Positions 8,154-16,440 of a DNA stretch of 27,230 bases are shown here, piece after piece. The stretch is taken from positions 1-27,230 of the forward strand of contig JBFRWB010000106.1 in NCBI GenBank assembly GCA_051439375.1, read 5' to 3'. Every line of letters starts with the position of its first letter. Position 1 is the stretch's first letter. Both the position numbers and the translations under genes were made by a program. The notes beneath the pieces are model-generated. The model had not been told where the DNA came from and searched no databases. It saw nothing but the letters and a program-made list of their open reading frames with translations. The DNA comes from JBGTGT01 sp051439375. GTDB lineage: Bacteria; Cyanobacteriota; Cyanobacteriia; Cyanobacteriales; Microcystaceae.

Positions 8154-9029
8154 ATGGCTAAGGTAGAAAAGCGACGTTTAGAAAACGTAGAAGGGAATTT
8201 TTATGTGGATAGCACCTGTATTGACTGTGATACTTGTCGATGGGTCGCACCAGACACTTTTAAACGCTCAGGAGAACAATCAGCCGTTTATGAGCAACCC
8301 ACTGAGTCAGAGTCATATCAGCAAGCATTACAAGCGTTATTAGCCTGTCCCACTAGCTCGATTGGGACGTTAGAAAAACCACAACAAATTAAGGAAGTTC
8401 AGGGAAGTTTTCCTTTGTTAATTGAGGATAACGTTTATTATTGTGGGTATCATTCTGAGAAATCTTTTGGGGCTGCTAGTTACTTCATTCAACATCCTGA
8501 AGGTAATATATTAATTGATTCGCCCCGTTTTAATCGGCCTCTGGTGAAGCAACTAGAACAAATGGGAGGGATTCACTCTCTTTATCTGACCCATCGAGAT
8601 GATGTGGCTGATCATGAAAAATTTCAACAACATTTTCACTGTCAACGAATTTTGCATCACAATGATCTGACCACAGCAACTCAAGATGTAGAAATTATCC
8701 TCACGGGTGATGAACCTTACCCTTTAGCGGATAATCTTTTGATTATTTCTGTTCCGGGTCATAGTAAAGGTCATACGGTACTGCTATATGACAATAAGTT
8801 TCTGTTTACAGGAGATCATTTAGCTTTTTCTCCTTATCTAAATCATTTGTACGCTTTTCGTCGATTTTGTTGGTATGACTGGTCAGAACAAGTAAAATCG
8901 ATGGAAAAACTTACTCATTACTCTTTTGAGTGGGTTTTACCGGGGCATGGTCGCCGTTATCATGGCACAAAAGCTGAGATAAAGAAACAAATGGCGCAAT
9001 GTTTAACATGGATGAAAAGTGCATCTTAA
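8154..9029 (+). CDS. Ferredoxin-like domain fused to metallo-beta-lactamase fold hydrolase
   Basis: A 291-residue, two-domain protein. Residues 1-72 carry Cys22, Cys25, Cys28 and Cys65 followed by Pro, the arrangement of a single 4Fe-4S (or 3Fe-4S) ferredoxin. Residues 85-291 are a metallo-beta-lactamase-fold domain with the metal-ligand motif THRDDVADH (146-154), the PGHSKGHT motif (201-208), Asp221 in the FTGDH motif, and PGHGRRYH near the C-terminus. Such fusions occur in cyanobacteria and, as the hydrolase alone, in plants; the substrate is unknown. The HRDDVADH signature belongs to this subgroup rather than to classical HxHxDH. An upstream in-frame TTG at 8136 is possible, but ATG at 8154 (MAKVEK) is preferred. 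Its stop overlaps the next, convergent gene by 4 bp. Confidence 0.85.
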   Translation: MAKVEKRRLENVEGNFYVDSTCIDCDTCRWVAPDTFKRSGEQSAVYEQPTESESYQQALQALLACPTSSIGTLEKPQQIKEVQGSFPLLIEDNVYYCGYHSEKSFGAASYFIQHPEGNILIDSPRFNRPLVKQLEQMGGIHSLYLTHRDDVADHEKFQQHFHCQRILHHNDLTTATQDVEIILTGDEPYPLADNLLIISVPGHSKGHTVLLYDNKFLFTGDHLAFSPYLNHLYAFRRFCWYDWSEQVKSMEKLTHYSFEWVLPGHGRRYHGTKAEIKKQMAQCLTWMKSAS

Positions 9030-9268
9030 CGGTTAAGATTCGTTTTCTGCTCAATTTCAGCCGTTTGACTGATTACTTGCTTTCTGAACAAGTAAGGCAT
9101 CCAAATAAGGAAAACGAACCACCACAGGATAATTAGGGCAGAAACTAGAGAAGTCAGCCATATTCTGTGGAATAGACCCCAACTGCCTCCTACAATACCC
9201 ATTCCTGTCAGCAAAATAGTCCACGGTTGACACCACCACGGTTTATAATCCCAGATTGACAACGACAT
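9026..9268 (-). CDS. Small cyanobacterial two-helix membrane protein (DUF6737-like)
   Basis: An 80-residue protein starting with the tryptophan-rich motif WDYKPWWCQPW (6-16), followed by two predicted membrane helices (about 17-36 and 41-62) and a short charged tail. Short proteins with a YKPWWCQPW motif are common in cyanobacteria; I believe they are collected as DUF6737, but cannot confirm the number. No function is known. The gene converges on the ferredoxin/MBL gene with a 4-bp overlap of their ends and lies 54 bp downstream of recQ on the same strand, so it may be read from the recQ promoter. Confidence 0.75.
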   Translation of the reverse strand: MSLSIWDYKPWWCQPWTILLTGMGIVGGSWGLFHRIWLTSLVSALIILWWFVFLIWMPYLFRKQVISQTAEIEQKTNLNR

Positions 9269-9322
9269 AAATCTTTTTCCTCATAAACATTCTTCTTTAT
9301 TTTAGGGACTGCAAACTCACTT

Positions 9323-10792
9323 TTAATTGCCTCTCCTACGTTGACAATTATCACAATGACCACAATTAAATCCGTTAGCTGCTTGGAGAAAGCCAAAAGA
9401 AGACAATAAAAACCGCCACCGACAAAGCTTGGTCTGTAAATATTGACGCATTTCTAACTGTCGCTGTTGTTGGGAAACCCCTGCATGAACCAATGAGGTA
9501 TCTTGTTGATTCTTCATTAATTGATAATTAAATGGATCAAGCCATTCTAACTTGTGCGCTTGATACATCATTGATAAAGCCATTTCTCCCGATGGAAACT
9601 GCTGTTTAATCGCTTCTATGTTGCCTTGTGGGGGAATTTGACTGGCAATTTTTTGTGCTTGTAAATATTGTTTGTGGAGTTGTTTTAGCCAGAAATCATA
9701 ACGCTGTTTATCGGTCGGATCAAGCCATCCTGTGGGTTCACTAATGAAGGCCAACGCCTTTGTTGGCTTACCATCTCGTCCTCCTCTTCCCACTTCTTGT
9801 AAATACTCTGAGAGTAAAGCAGGGACTTGAAAATGAATCACCCAACGCACATCTGGTTTATTAATACCCATTCCAAAGGCAGAAGTACAAATTACAAAAG
9901 GATAGTCTCCCTTTAACCAACGCTGTTCAATTTCCCGACGTTGACGAGGACTTAACCCTGCGTGGTAAGCGGCCGTTTTGTAATTGAGCCTTTGTAACTT
10001 TTGAGCGAGTTTTTCTGACTCACGACGAGAACGAACATAAATTAAGCCCGATTCCCCTTTAGAAGACCGAATAAACTTTAAAAGACGATGCCAACGACAA
10101 CGGGGAGACCAAATCGTTTCTACTTGAAGGTGTAAATTAGAACGATAGGGACTATTACTAAAGACTTCTGGTTGTTTTAATTGTAAAATTTCTTGAATAT
10201 CTGCTTGGGTTTTAGGGTCGGCCGTAGCAGTAAAAGCAGCAATTCCCCAAGAAGACGTATTATTTTGTTGCAAAAGGGCAGGACGTACCATTCCTAGGCG
10301 ATAATAAGTCGGACGGAAACTTTGTCCCCACTGGGTAAGACAATGAGCTTCATCAATAATCATGCCATTGATAGGCAGTTTCAGTTGGGTTAACCGTTGC
10401 CATACCGTGGGACTGAGGAGAGTTTCAGGAGACAGATATAGTAATCTTAACTGTTGTTGTTCGAGGGCAGTAAGAACGGCTTGACGACGTTCCCTAGACA
10501 GTTGATGATGCAATAAGCCCGCAGGTAATTGTCGTTTTTGTAAGTCTTGGACTTGATTTTCCATTAAAGCAACAAGAGGAGACACCACTAGGGTTAAACC
10601 TTGTTGAATGAGGGCAGGTAGCTGGAAACAGAGGGATTTTCCCGCTCCTGTGGGCATTACAACCATTGCATCTTGTTGTTGCAGCAGACATTGGATAATC
10701 TCTCCTTGAGGGGGACGAAAGGAGTCATATCCCCAAACTGTTTGGAAAGTATGACAGATACGGTGCCAATCATCGGATGAAGAAACATTCAT
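9323..10792 (-). CDS. recQ: RecQ-family ATP-dependent DNA helicase, short form
   Basis: A 489-residue superfamily 2 helicase unwinding DNA 3' to 5' during repair and recombination. Motif 0 (GYDSFRPPQ, 21-29), Walker A PTGAGKS (47-53), DEAH (147-150), the RecQ loop TATADPKT, and motif VI QEVGRGGRDG are all visible. The RecQ zinc site is present at the C-terminus as Cys457, Cys477, Cys480 and Cys483. The protein ends six residues after the last zinc cysteine, so both the winged-helix and HRDC domains of E. coli RecQ (about 610 residues) are missing; this short form is known in cyanobacteria. The start at 10792 (MNVSSS) leaves a normal N-terminus. Confidence 0.9.
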   Translation of the reverse strand: MNVSSSDDWHRICHTFQTVWGYDSFRPPQGEIIQCLLQQQDAMVVMPTGAGKSLCFQLPALIQQGLTLVVSPLVALMENQVQDLQKRQLPAGLLHHQLSRERRQAVLTALEQQQLRLLYLSPETLLSPTVWQRLTQLKLPINGMIIDEAHCLTQWGQSFRPTYYRLGMVRPALLQQNNTSSWGIAAFTATADPKTQADIQEILQLKQPEVFSNSPYRSNLHLQVETIWSPRCRWHRLLKFIRSSKGESGLIYVRSRRESEKLAQKLQRLNYKTAAYHAGLSPRQRREIEQRWLKGDYPFVICTSAFGMGINKPDVRWVIHFQVPALLSEYLQEVGRGGRDGKPTKALAFISEPTGWLDPTDKQRYDFWLKQLHKQYLQAQKIASQIPPQGNIEAIKQQFPSGEMALSMMYQAHKLEWLDPFNYQLMKNQQDTSLVHAGVSQQQRQLEMRQYLQTKLCRWRFLLSSFGFLQAANGFNCGHCDNCQRRRGN

Positions 10793-10967
10793 TTAACAAA
10801 CAGTCTCTTAGAAAGATCAGTGATTATTGCTTTAGCTATATAATTTATACCTTAGACGGGAAAAGAGGGCTATTGAAGGTGTTTAACGTTTTCAAACCCT
10901 AGAACCCAGTCACAGCCTACCATTGCCTTTTTCCTTGTCCCTAGGGCTATACAGTGGCTACGCACAA

Positions 10968-11016
10968 TTCAAAATTAAAAATTAAAAACCAATCCCTGAG
11001 TGAGTTTCAGAGATTG
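10968..11016. repeat. AT-rich repeat and imperfect hairpin upstream of the HoxW-like gene
   Basis: The 238-bp gap between recQ and the HoxW-like gene holds an AATTAAAAA-type tandem stretch (about 10968-10988), common in cyanobacterial spacers, followed by an inverted repeat in which CAATCCCTGA (10990-10999) matches TCAGAGATTG (11007-11016) with one mismatch. No promoter elements stand out. Confidence 0.35.
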
Positions 11017-11051
11017 CTACTGTCCTAAATATGATGGGTAGAGCTATAGTT

Positions 11052-11516
11052 ATGATTCAGTCTTCTTATTTCTCAGATATTTTAGTTATTGGTTACGGTA
11101 ATACTTTAAGGAATGATGATGGAATTGGACGATATGTGGTCGAACAGTTATCCCCACAACCCAATGTGAAAATTCTTTCTGTGCATCAATTAACCCCTGA
11201 ATTAGCAGCTGAAATGGCTGGAGCGAAGGGAGTTATTTTTGTAGATGTAACGATAACAGAAGAAACCACGGTGATGACTCAACCATTAACTCCTTCATCT
11301 TCTACTTCTTCGCTCGGTCATTCTAGTCATCCTCAATCCTTATTAACCTTAACTCAAACCCTCTATAATCATCTTCCCCTTGCTTGGTGGATACTCATTC
11401 CGGGGAGAGATTTCGCTTATGGTGAAACCTTTTCCGAGATAACGCAAGCTTGTATTCCTGTTGCGATTCAAACAATTGAAAATCTGATTAAAACCCTACA
11501 AAAAAGCGGGTCGTAA
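11052..11516 (+). CDS. hoxW: Hydrogenase maturation endopeptidase, HoxW-like
   Basis: A peptidase of family M52, which cleaves the C-terminus of a NiFe-hydrogenase large subunit after metal insertion. The N-terminal motif IGYGNTLRNDDGIG with its metal-binding acidic residues, then HQLTPELA, the VIFVDV strand ending in Asp, the LGHSSHP segment with its ligand histidine, and AWW..IPG.DF.YGE are all as in the HoxW group that processes the bidirectional hydrogenase subunit HoxH; HupW-type proteases differ at these places. ATG codons at 11031, 11034 and 11052 are in frame; I prefer 11052 for family length (154 residues) and the GGTAGAG upstream. No hydrogenase structural genes are in the window. 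A terminator overlaps the stop codon. Confidence 0.75.
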   Translation: MIQSSYFSDILVIGYGNTLRNDDGIGRYVVEQLSPQPNVKILSVHQLTPELAAEMAGAKGVIFVDVTITEETTVMTQPLTPSSSTSSLGHSSHPQSLLTLTQTLYNHLPLAWWILIPGRDFAYGETFSEITQACIPVAIQTIENLIKTLQKSGS

Positions 11517-11524
11517 CCCGCTTT
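11503..11524. terminator. Terminator hairpin overlapping the hoxW stop codon
   Basis: AAAGCGGGT (11503-11511) pairs perfectly with ACCCGCTTT (11516-11524) across a 4-nt loop. The TAA stop of the upstream gene lies at 11514-11516, within the hairpin, so the last codons form the ascending stem. The flanking A-run on the left and T-run on the right would let it act in both directions. Confidence 0.75.
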
Positions 11525-11636
11525 GTACTTTATGTATGAAATGAGAAAGGGATTGAATTGGGATTGTCTGGTACAAATAGCTTCTGACATAAACATCTCC
11601 AAAGAAACAATGGTAACGTTAGGTACGTCCTATTTT

Positions 11637-11828
11637 TTAGACCTGTTCTAACCAATCGTAAATTCTGTCCAATTCTTCTAAGGTAACTAATCCATATTGC
11701 CAGAGAACCATTGGTAGTGGCCCCCGATGCTGTTCCATTGAGCGTTCAGCGATCGCTAGACAGTCTTTTGATAAGGCTAGGTCATTCTGCAAAAATTGCA
11801 GAAATAAATTATAGGTGTTACTAGACAT
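11637..11828 (-). CDS. DUF2949 family protein
   Basis: A 63-residue protein matching the cyanobacterial DUF2949 family: a short helix with LFLQFLQNDLALS, then the hallmark GPLPMVLWQYGLVTLEELDRIYDWL (about residues 37-60). Function unknown. The reading frame is open further upstream to ATG codons at 11957 and 11975, which would add about 45 low-complexity residues rich in Ser, Asn and Gln; the family is normally 60-70 residues, so I take the ATG at 11828 as the start, although no strong ribosome site precedes it. A HIP1 octamer lies inside the gene at 11749. It stands alone. Confidence 0.75.
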   Translation of the reverse strand: MSSNTYNLFLQFLQNDLALSKDCLAIAERSMEQHRGPLPMVLWQYGLVTLEELDRIYDWLEQV

Positions 11829-11975
11829 GATCTGTGTTTCCGTCCTTTGTTGAGGTTGAGTTGGTATTGAGTTTTCCCCCTTTGAGGTGTTTTTTAACAG
11901 GTTAGCCAATGTTTTAAAATTACTTAACCATTGACTGTTTTTACCATGGCTATTTCCCATAACACTCACCAACAA

Positions 11976-12325
11976 AGTTAGTGTTTTTGTCTGTTATGTT
12001 AATTAGACCAGCCATACATGATGTCTTAAAAGACGGCAAAAAGCAAGCCTTTTTCAAATCTTTAGGTTTCCTTAAGATTTGCTCTCAGTGGAGGTTATGA
12101 AATTAAGGAGTGATTACAAGATAGGGGGATCTGAGGTTTAAATATTTACCACTGACAACCTAGAACCCATTTCCATCACACCTAGAACTTAAATCTTGTA
12201 AATGGGGAATTTTGCTCATGCCCCATTGTGCCACAAAAAAATCAATTCAATGATTTAATTTTGTAAACGATGGGTTGATAAAACTTATTAAAATAAGTGA
12301 TTAATTTATCTGTTTCTCTGTATGT
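11976..12325. other. Gene-free spacer with three hairpins
   Basis: About 350 bp without a credible gene. It holds three inverted repeats: AAATCTT-T-AGG with its complement at 12056-12080 (3-nt loop, one internal mismatch), AATGGGG/CCCCATT at 12201-12227, and ACTTATT/AATAAGT at 12283-12298. The last lies 28 bp beyond the DUF192 stop and is followed on the minus strand by T-rich sequence, so it may be that gene's terminator. A small RNA in this spacer cannot be excluded. Confidence 0.45.
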
Positions 12326-12814
12326 TTAGGGAGTTGGAGAAAGAGGGGTAATTTCAAGGCGATCGCCTACTTCAATTCCTAGTATTTGAGCTTGGCCAGC
12401 TTGTAATTCAATCACTTGATTAACAAGGACAGATGGACCATAGGAAGGACAGGGATCACGACGACAGGGAGGAACATTGTCGATAACGGCTTTTACTTCT
12501 CCATCTTTGAGGAATATCATATCCAAAGAAATCAAGGTATTTTTCATCCAGAATTTGGCGACTCTAGCAGGACTAAAGGTAAACAGCATTCCCTGATTTT
12601 TTGGCAATTCGGTACGATACATTAAGCCTTGTTGTTGTTGTTCTGGGGTTGCGGCCACCTCTAATTTAATGATTTCTGTGCCGATTTGAACTTGTGCGGT
12701 AATAGGAAGGGGTTCAACTGTCGGGGGGGTATAATCTTGTGTGAGGGTTTTTTGGACAAAAATGGTGATGGTAATGAGTCCAAATAGAAGAAATGACCCT
12801 AAAATTCGTTTCAT
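12326..12814 (-). CDS. DUF192 family exported protein
   Basis: A 162-residue protein with a cleavable signal peptide or signal anchor: a positive start (MKR) then a hydrophobic stretch to about residue 25, so the domain probably works outside the cytoplasmic membrane. The DUF192 pattern is clear: LEVAATPEQQQQGLMYRTEL (about 51-70), GMLFTF, the VAKFWMKNTLISLDMIFL block, then VIDNVPPCRRDPCPSYG with two nearby cysteines, and the closing ELQAGQAQILGIEVGDRLEI strands. Function is not established for the family. The HIP1 site at 12359 lies at the 3' end. The gene is 39 bp downstream of the REC/HD-GYP gene on the same strand and could be co-transcribed. Confidence 0.85.
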   Translation of the reverse strand: MKRILGSFLLFGLITITIFVQKTLTQDYTPPTVEPLPITAQVQIGTEIIKLEVAATPEQQQQGLMYRTELPKNQGMLFTFSPARVAKFWMKNTLISLDMIFLKDGEVKAVIDNVPPCRRDPCPSYGPSVLVNQVIELQAGQAQILGIEVGDRLEITPLSPTP

Positions 12815-12853
12815 GGGATTCGCAGAGTAGATAATCTTTTGACAATTTATAAT

Positions 12854-13831
12854 TTAGCTGACTTGTTGGATATATTGAGTAAACTTTGAGATGAGTTCAG
12901 GGTTACGCCATCCTTTAGTGGTTTCTTCTTGTATGATGGTTAACGCTTCTTGTGGCGGTAAGGCTTTTTTATAGGGACGATGACTGGTTAGAGCATCATA
13001 AATGTCTAGAATTTGAAAGACTTGGGCTAAATAGGGAATCTCTTCCCTTTGCAACCCATCAGGGTAACCGCTTCCGTCCCATTTTTCATGGTGATGACGA
13101 ATAATTTGGCCAATTCCCTGACGATTTTGCATAGGACGACAAATTTTTTCCCCAACTAAGACGTGCTGTTTTACTAATTCTCGTTCCTCTGGGGTTAATT
13201 CTCCTTCTTTGAGGAAGACAGAATCGGGAATCACCACTGTTCCGATATCGTGAAGATAGGATGCTAGAATCAGGTCGTTAATTTCTACGGGAGATAGGTT
13301 AAGAAATTGACCGAAAGATTGCGCCATTTGATCCAATCTTTGGCTGGATGTCCCCCCATTAGAATATCGGGTTTCAATGGCTTCAGAAATTAAAAACAAT
13401 ACCTGCTGGATTTGTTCTAGCCACTCACACAGTCGCTTTCTTTGGATTAACAAAGCAACTTCGGGTAAAAAGGACAGTTCTTCAACGGGTTTACTTAATA
13501 AAGCATCTGCTTGAACGGCTTTGCTTTTAAGACGCGCTGAATTATCATCATTGACGGTCATTAAAACCACGGGAATAGAAGCCGTACGGGTGTCGGATTT
13601 TAACTGCTGACAGAACTTAAATCCCGTCTCTTGAGGGGTTAAAATATCAACGAGAAGTAAATCAGGCTGATGGGTAAGGACTTGTTCAAAAAGGGGATCT
13701 CTGTTATTCGTTTCAAGAACACAATAGCCTTCATTGGCTTGGGAAAGTAAATCACCTAAAAGAAGACGACTGTGGGGATTATCGTCAACTATGAGAATTT
13801 TAGCTGGATCTGATGCGCCGAAAATATTCAC
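12854..13831 (-). CDS. Response regulator with HD-GYP output domain, partly degenerate active site
   Basis: A 325-residue two-domain regulator. Residues 1-125 are a receiver domain with the acidic pair Asp16-Asp17, phosphoacceptor Asp62 and Lys114. Residues about 145-325 are an HD-GYP domain, a class that hydrolyses cyclic di-GMP: HD at 194-195, the HHH run at 246-248 and GYP at 255-257 are present. Two expected features differ: the GH.xR motif ahead of the HD pair (usually with a metal-ligand histidine) reads GTSSQR near 160-165, and the usual HDIGK reads HDIGT. Catalysis may therefore be reduced or lost. No partner histidine kinase is adjacent. The gene is divergent from hemA across a 273-bp spacer holding a HIP1 site at 13917. 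Confidence 0.85.
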   Translation of the reverse strand: MNIFGASDPAKILIVDDNPHSRLLLGDLLSQANEGYCVLETNNRDPLFEQVLTHQPDLLLVDILTPQETGFKFCQQLKSDTRTASIPVVLMTVNDDNSARLKSKAVQADALLSKPVEELSFLPEVALLIQRKRLCEWLEQIQQVLFLISEAIETRYSNGGTSSQRLDQMAQSFGQFLNLSPVEINDLILASYLHDIGTVVIPDSVFLKEGELTPEERELVKQHVLVGEKICRPMQNRQGIGQIIRHHHEKWDGSGYPDGLQREEIPYLAQVFQILDIYDALTSHRPYKKALPPQEALTIIQEETTKGWRNPELISKFTQYIQQVS

Positions 13832-14104
13832 AACTCAGGGAAATAAGGATTGATTGAGTAAGGTTGCTTTCCCAGTATAGTCAATCATTTTAGGTATGAC
13901 GGTAAGGACTGTGGTAGCGATCGCTTTTAATACTATAGGGGATGATGGGATAATTCAATTGTTCTTAGACAGATAACTTTATGAAGTTTAATTGCAAAGT
14001 CTTGGTTAGAAGGTCAAAGTCGATTTACATTGCAAGGGTTAGAGACATCATTTTTAGTATCTTTACCTGATTTTTCAACCTTTCCTGTAAACGAGAACTC
14101 ACCT

Positions 14105-15385
14105 ATGAATATTGCCGTAGTGGGCTTAAGCCATAAAACAGCCCCCGTCGAAATCCGCGAAAAACTCAGTATTCAAGAAGCCAAGCTGGATGAAGCCCTC
14201 CATCATCTTAAAAGCTATCCTCACATCCAAGAAGTTGCCATTATTAGCACTTGTAACCGCTTAGAGATTTATGCGGTGGTAACGGAAACGGAAAAAGGAA
14301 TCATTGAGATTACCCAATTTTTAGCTGAGACTGGGCATATTCCCCTTTATCAACTGCGACGCTACCTGTTTATTCTCCTGCATCAAGATGCGGTTCGTCA
14401 TCTCCTGCGAGTTGCGGCCGGTTTAGAAAGTTTGGTGTTAGGTGAAGGACAAATCTTAGCCCAAGTTAAAACAACCCATAAATTAGCACAAAAACACAAG
14501 GGAATTGGTCGTTTGCTCGATAGACTCTTTAAACAATCCATTACCGCCGGAAAACGGGTAAGAACGGAAACAAACATTGGGACAGGGGCTGTTTCTATTA
14601 GTTCTGCTGCGGTTGAATTAGCGGCGGTTAAGGTAGAAGATTTAACTCAGCGTCGCATTGCTATTATTGGGGCCGGTAAAATGTCCCGTTTACTGGTAAA
14701 ACATCTTTCTTCTAAAGGGGTTAAGGAAATTACGGTGGTTAACCGTTCTAAGCGTCGGATAGAAGCGTTGGCTAATGAATTTCCCCAAGTTTCCCTGACG
14801 ATGGCGTTATTGCCAGAGATGATGACTGTAGTTCAAGCATCTGATATGGTTTTCACCAGTACGGGGGCGACTGAACCGATTTTGAACCGAGAGAAGTTAG
14901 AATCGGTTGTTAATGAGTCTGTGATGCTGTTTGATATTTCCGTTCCTCGTAATATTGATGCAGATGTGGAGGGAATGGATAAGGTAGAAGCGTACAATGT
15001 GGATGATTTAAAGGCGGTTGTGGCGCAAAATTACGAAAGTCGTCGTCAAATGGCGCAGGATGCTGAACTTCTTTTAGAGGAGGAAGTAGAGGCGTTTGAA
15101 TTATGGTGGCGTTCCCTTGAAACTGTTCCGACGATTAGTTCTTTGCGCAATAAAGTAGAAGATATTCGCGAACAAGAATTAGAAAAAGCCCTTTCTCGTT
15201 TGGGAACAGAATTTGCTGAAAAACACCAAGAGGTGGTAGAAGCGTTAACCAGAGGGATTGTTAATAAGATTTTACATGAACCTATGGTGCAATTGCGGGC
15301 GCAGCAGGATATAGAAGCACGGAAACAATGTCTTCAGTCGTTACAAATGTTGTTTGATCTTGAAGTAGAAAAACAGTTTGGTTAA
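14105..15385 (+). CDS. hemA: Glutamyl-tRNA reductase
   Basis: First committed enzyme of the C5 pathway: it reduces glutamyl-tRNA(Glu) to glutamate-1-semialdehyde with NADPH, feeding haem, chlorophyll and bilin synthesis. The 426-residue protein begins MNIAVVGLSHKTAPVEIREK; the nucleophile is Cys50 in STCNRLEIYA, exactly where it is expected with this start. The GLESLVLGEGQILAQVK motif, the NADPH-binding IIGAGKMSRL segment, and the C-terminal dimerisation helices are all visible. The frame is open back to a TTG at 14030, but the extra 25 residues do not fit the family. Transcription ends at the hairpin after 15392. Confidence 0.96.
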   Translation: MNIAVVGLSHKTAPVEIREKLSIQEAKLDEALHHLKSYPHIQEVAIISTCNRLEIYAVVTETEKGIIEITQFLAETGHIPLYQLRRYLFILLHQDAVRHLLRVAAGLESLVLGEGQILAQVKTTHKLAQKHKGIGRLLDRLFKQSITAGKRVRTETNIGTGAVSISSAAVELAAVKVEDLTQRRIAIIGAGKMSRLLVKHLSSKGVKEITVVNRSKRRIEALANEFPQVSLTMALLPEMMTVVQASDMVFTSTGATEPILNREKLESVVNESVMLFDISVPRNIDADVEGMDKVEAYNVDDLKAVVAQNYESRRQMAQDAELLLEEEVEAFELWWRSLETVPTISSLRNKVEDIREQELEKALSRLGTEFAEKHQEVVEALTRGIVNKILHEPMVQLRAQQDIEARKQCLQSLQMLFDLEVEKQFG

Positions 15386-15391
15386 CTTTTA

Positions 15392-15432
15392 CCCCTCTCT
15401 CTTAGAAGATGGGGAGAGGGGAGTAGGTTTTT
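15392..15432 (+). terminator. Terminator downstream of hemA
   Basis: CCCCTCTC (15392-15399) pairs with GAGAGGGG (15414-15421), and a run of six T residues follows at 15427-15432. This is a classical factor-independent terminator 7 bp after the hemA stop. Confidence 0.8.
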
Positions 15433-15445
15433 TGCAAATAACTGA

Positions 15446-15487
15446 GGAGTAGGGAGAGAGGAGTAAGGAGTGAGGAGTCGGGAGTAA
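15446..15487. repeat. Heptanucleotide tandem repeat, GGAGTNN family (six units)
   Basis: Six contiguous 7-bp units beginning GGAG, five of them GGAGTNN: TAG-, AGA-, TAA-, TGA-, TCG- and TAA-ending copies. This is the form of the short tandemly repeated repetitive (STRR) sequences known from cyanobacterial spacers. It follows directly on the hemA terminator. Confidence 0.8.
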
Positions 15488-15744
15488 GAAGAATTTTTAT
15501 CCCAATAGTAATAATCTCTAAACAAAAGTTATCAGCTAAACCTGCCCCTACAACTATTCACGACAATAAAGATTTATCTATAGCAACAATCACAAATTTT
15601 AATAGAGAAAGAGGATTAAACCTTGTGTCTGAGCCTAATTGCCATCTGCATCCTAACCCCTATCGGTTATATTAGGATATAATTTCGTTTGCCCTTGTAT
15701 TTAAAAAACGTACTCTTACAACTGTTAGAGGAGATTAACCCCTT

Positions 15745-16440
15745 ATGCCAGAAGTCGCTGTACGCCCAGAATTAGATTACGCTAATAACGTCTATAAAGA
15801 TTCCTATAGCCGTATCAACGCCATTGTGATTGAAGGAGAACAAGAAGCCTATAGTAATTACCTTAAAATGGGTGAAATGCTTCCTCAACACCAAGAAGAG
15901 TTAACCCGCTTGGCGAAAATGGAAAATCGCCACAAAAAAGGCTTTCAAGCTTGTGGGAAGAATCTAAGCGTTACACCCGATATGGACTATGCACAAGAAT
16001 TCTTCGCTCAATTACACGGTAATTTCCAAAAAGCCCAAGCAGAAGGGAAAATCGTCACCTGTTTCCTCATCCAATCCTTGATTATTGAAGCCTTTGCCAT
16101 CGCAGCTTACAATATCTATATTCCCGTCGCTGACCCCTTCGCTCGTAAAATTACCGAAGGAGTCGTTAAGGATGAATATACCCATCTTAATTTCGGGGAA
16201 GTTTGGCTAAAAGAACACTTCGAGGAAGCTAAAGCCGAACTAGAAGAAGCAAATGCCGAGAATTTACCCATTGTTTGGAAAATGCTCAATCAGGTAGAAG
16301 AAGATGCTAAAACCCTAGCAATGGAAAAAGAAGCACTGGTAGAAGACTTTATGATTAGCTATGGGGAAGCCTTAAGTAATATTGGCTTTAACACCCGTGA
16401 GATTATGAAAATGTCTTCCCACGGACTCGCTGCTGCTTAA
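15745..16440 (+). CDS. ado: Aldehyde-deformylating oxygenase (alkane synthesis)
   Basis: Soluble ferritin-like di-iron enzyme that converts fatty aldehydes to Cn-1 alkanes, taking electrons from ferredoxin; it makes the heptadecane-type hydrocarbons found in cyanobacterial membranes. The 231-residue length is normal. All six metal ligands are in place: Glu32, Glu60 and His63 (E..H), Glu115, Glu144 and His147. The conserved DEYTHLNFGE and FGE..L segments are intact. AGAGGAGA lies 10 nt before the ATG. In many cyanobacteria the acyl-ACP reductase gene (aar) follows directly; here it does not, and a hairpin terminator ends the transcript. Its aldehyde supply must come from an unlinked aar. Confidence 0.95.
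   Translation: MPEVAVRPELDYANNVYKDSYSRINAIVIEGEQEAYSNYLKMGEMLPQHQEELTRLAKMENRHKKGFQACGKNLSVTPDMDYAQEFFAQLHGNFQKAQAEGKIVTCFLIQSLIIEAFAIAAYNIYIPVADPFARKITEGVVKDEYTHLNFGEVWLKEHFEEAKAELEEANAENLPIVWKMLNQVEEDAKTLAMEKEALVEDFMISYGEALSNIGFNTREIMKMSSHGLAAA

Larger units (their letters stand above)
15386..15744. other. Spacer between hemA and ado
   Basis: A 359-bp spacer. From left to right: the hemA terminator (15392-15432), an array of GGAGTNN heptamers (15446-15487), a segment AAACCTGCCCCTACAA (15539-15554) that recurs in reverse complement at about 20679-20694, and the upstream region of ado with a TATAAT box at 15678-15683 lacking a clear -35 element. Leader sequence of about 60 nt would follow if that box is used. 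The ribosome site AGAGGAGA is at 15727-15734. Confidence 0.5.
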
